From Pseudomonadota bacterium (lineage in GTDB: Bacteria > Pseudomonadota > Gammaproteobacteria > Steroidobacterales > Steroidobacteraceae), in the NCBI GenBank assembly GCA_021781775.1, contig JAJXWE010000089.1, forward strand, positions 1 through 6,740: a stretch of DNA of 6,740 nt. Direction: 5' to 3'. Below, piece by piece: positions 6,544-6,740 of the stretch. A model generated the notes under the pieces. That model saw nothing but the letters and a program-made list of their open reading frames with translations. It ran no database searches and was not told the origin of the DNA. The first letter of the stretch is position 1. The number at the start of each line of letters is the position of its first letter. Position numbers and translations under genes: made by a program.

Positions 6544-6740
6544 GGCGATTCCTCGACCTGGCCGACCTGCCCCGTGAGGAGGTTCTCGCGCTGCTCGCGC
6601 TCGCGGAGCGGTTGCAGCGTGCGCCGGAGCCGCAGGCGCTCGCCGGCAAGATCCTCGGTCTGCTGTTTCTCAACCCCTCGCTGCGCACGCTTGCCTCGTT
6701 CCAGGCGGGCATGGCGCTCCTGGTCTGCATCTCGTTCGTC
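6540..6740 (+). CDS. argF': N-acyl-ornithine carbamoyltransferase, probable N-acetylornithine type, N-terminal part (cut by window)
   Basis: Only the first 67 codons are visible, in a frame open to the right edge. The N terminus MRRFLDLADLPREEV and the strand LAGKILGLLFLNPSLRT are typical of the aspartate/ornithine carbamoyltransferase family, whose phosphate-binding loop follows this strand. Ordinary ornithine carbamoyltransferases have F-x-K-x-STRTR-x-SFE here; this protein has NPSLRTLASFQAG (residues about 47-59), like the NPSMRT of Xanthomonas N-acetylornithine carbamoyltransferase and the NPSLRT of the Bacteroides succinylornithine enzyme (recalled from memory). The enzyme would make N-acetylcitrulline from carbamoyl phosphate and the ArgD product. 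The start is the ATG overlapping the argD stop (ATGA), with a weak ACGGA 9-10 nt upstream. Acetyl- and succinyl-ornithine cannot be separated here because the specificity residues lie past the edge. Confidence 0.82.
   Translation, partial: MRRFLDLADLPREEVLALLALAERLQRAPEPQALAGKILGLLFLNPSLRTLASFQAGMALLVCISFV

Overview
The window is GC-rich and gene-dense, with every gene on the + strand. A TamB-type outer-membrane biogenesis protein points to a Gram-negative (diderm) bacterium. An ArgR-family repressor together with an acetylornithine-type carbamoyltransferase suggests a gammaproteobacterium near the Xanthomonadales/Nevskiales/Steroidobacterales. This placement is inferred from gene content and style, not from a marker gene.

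Layout: bases 1-1461 hold the C-terminal part of tamB, whose start lies off the left edge. Bases 1462-1536 form a short, unusually AT-rich intergenic region with a plausible sigma-70 promoter overlapped by two ARG-box-like operators spaced 21 bp apart. From 1537 to the right edge runs one tightly packed arginine operon: argR (1537-1983), argG (1987-3225), an unrecognised P-loop gene (3222-4298), argC (4295-5356), argD (5368-6543) and the first 67 codons of an argF'-like carbamoyltransferase (6540-6740, cut by the window). Junctions are ATGA or GTGA overlaps, or gaps of 3 and 11 nt, so this is almost certainly one transcript. No stretch above 300 bases lacks a gene, and I see no RNA genes, mobile elements, CRISPR arrays or clear terminators.

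How the genes work together: ArgC reduces N-acetylglutamyl phosphate and ArgD transaminates the product to N-acetylornithine. The final gene has the NPSLRT-type phosphate loop of acetyl-/succinylornithine carbamoyltransferases rather than the STRT loop of ordinary ornithine carbamoyltransferase. The likely route is therefore N-acetylornithine to N-acetylcitrulline, then deacetylation to citrulline. ArgG, which has a DTGG motif typical of the Xanthomonas/Bacteroides branch, joins citrulline to aspartate. ArgR would sense arginine and repress the operon through the two boxes. Genes for the first two steps (N-acetylglutamate synthase and kinase), the deacetylase and ArgH are not in the window and may lie downstream.

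The most interesting item is the 358-residue protein between argG and argC. It is translationally overlapped on both sides and has a BioD/DUF1611-like P-loop (GTCMEAGKT), but it is not a standard arginine enzyme. A role in the acetylated arginine pathway, possibly N-acetylation or an ATP-dependent step, is a testable hypothesis, not an assignment.
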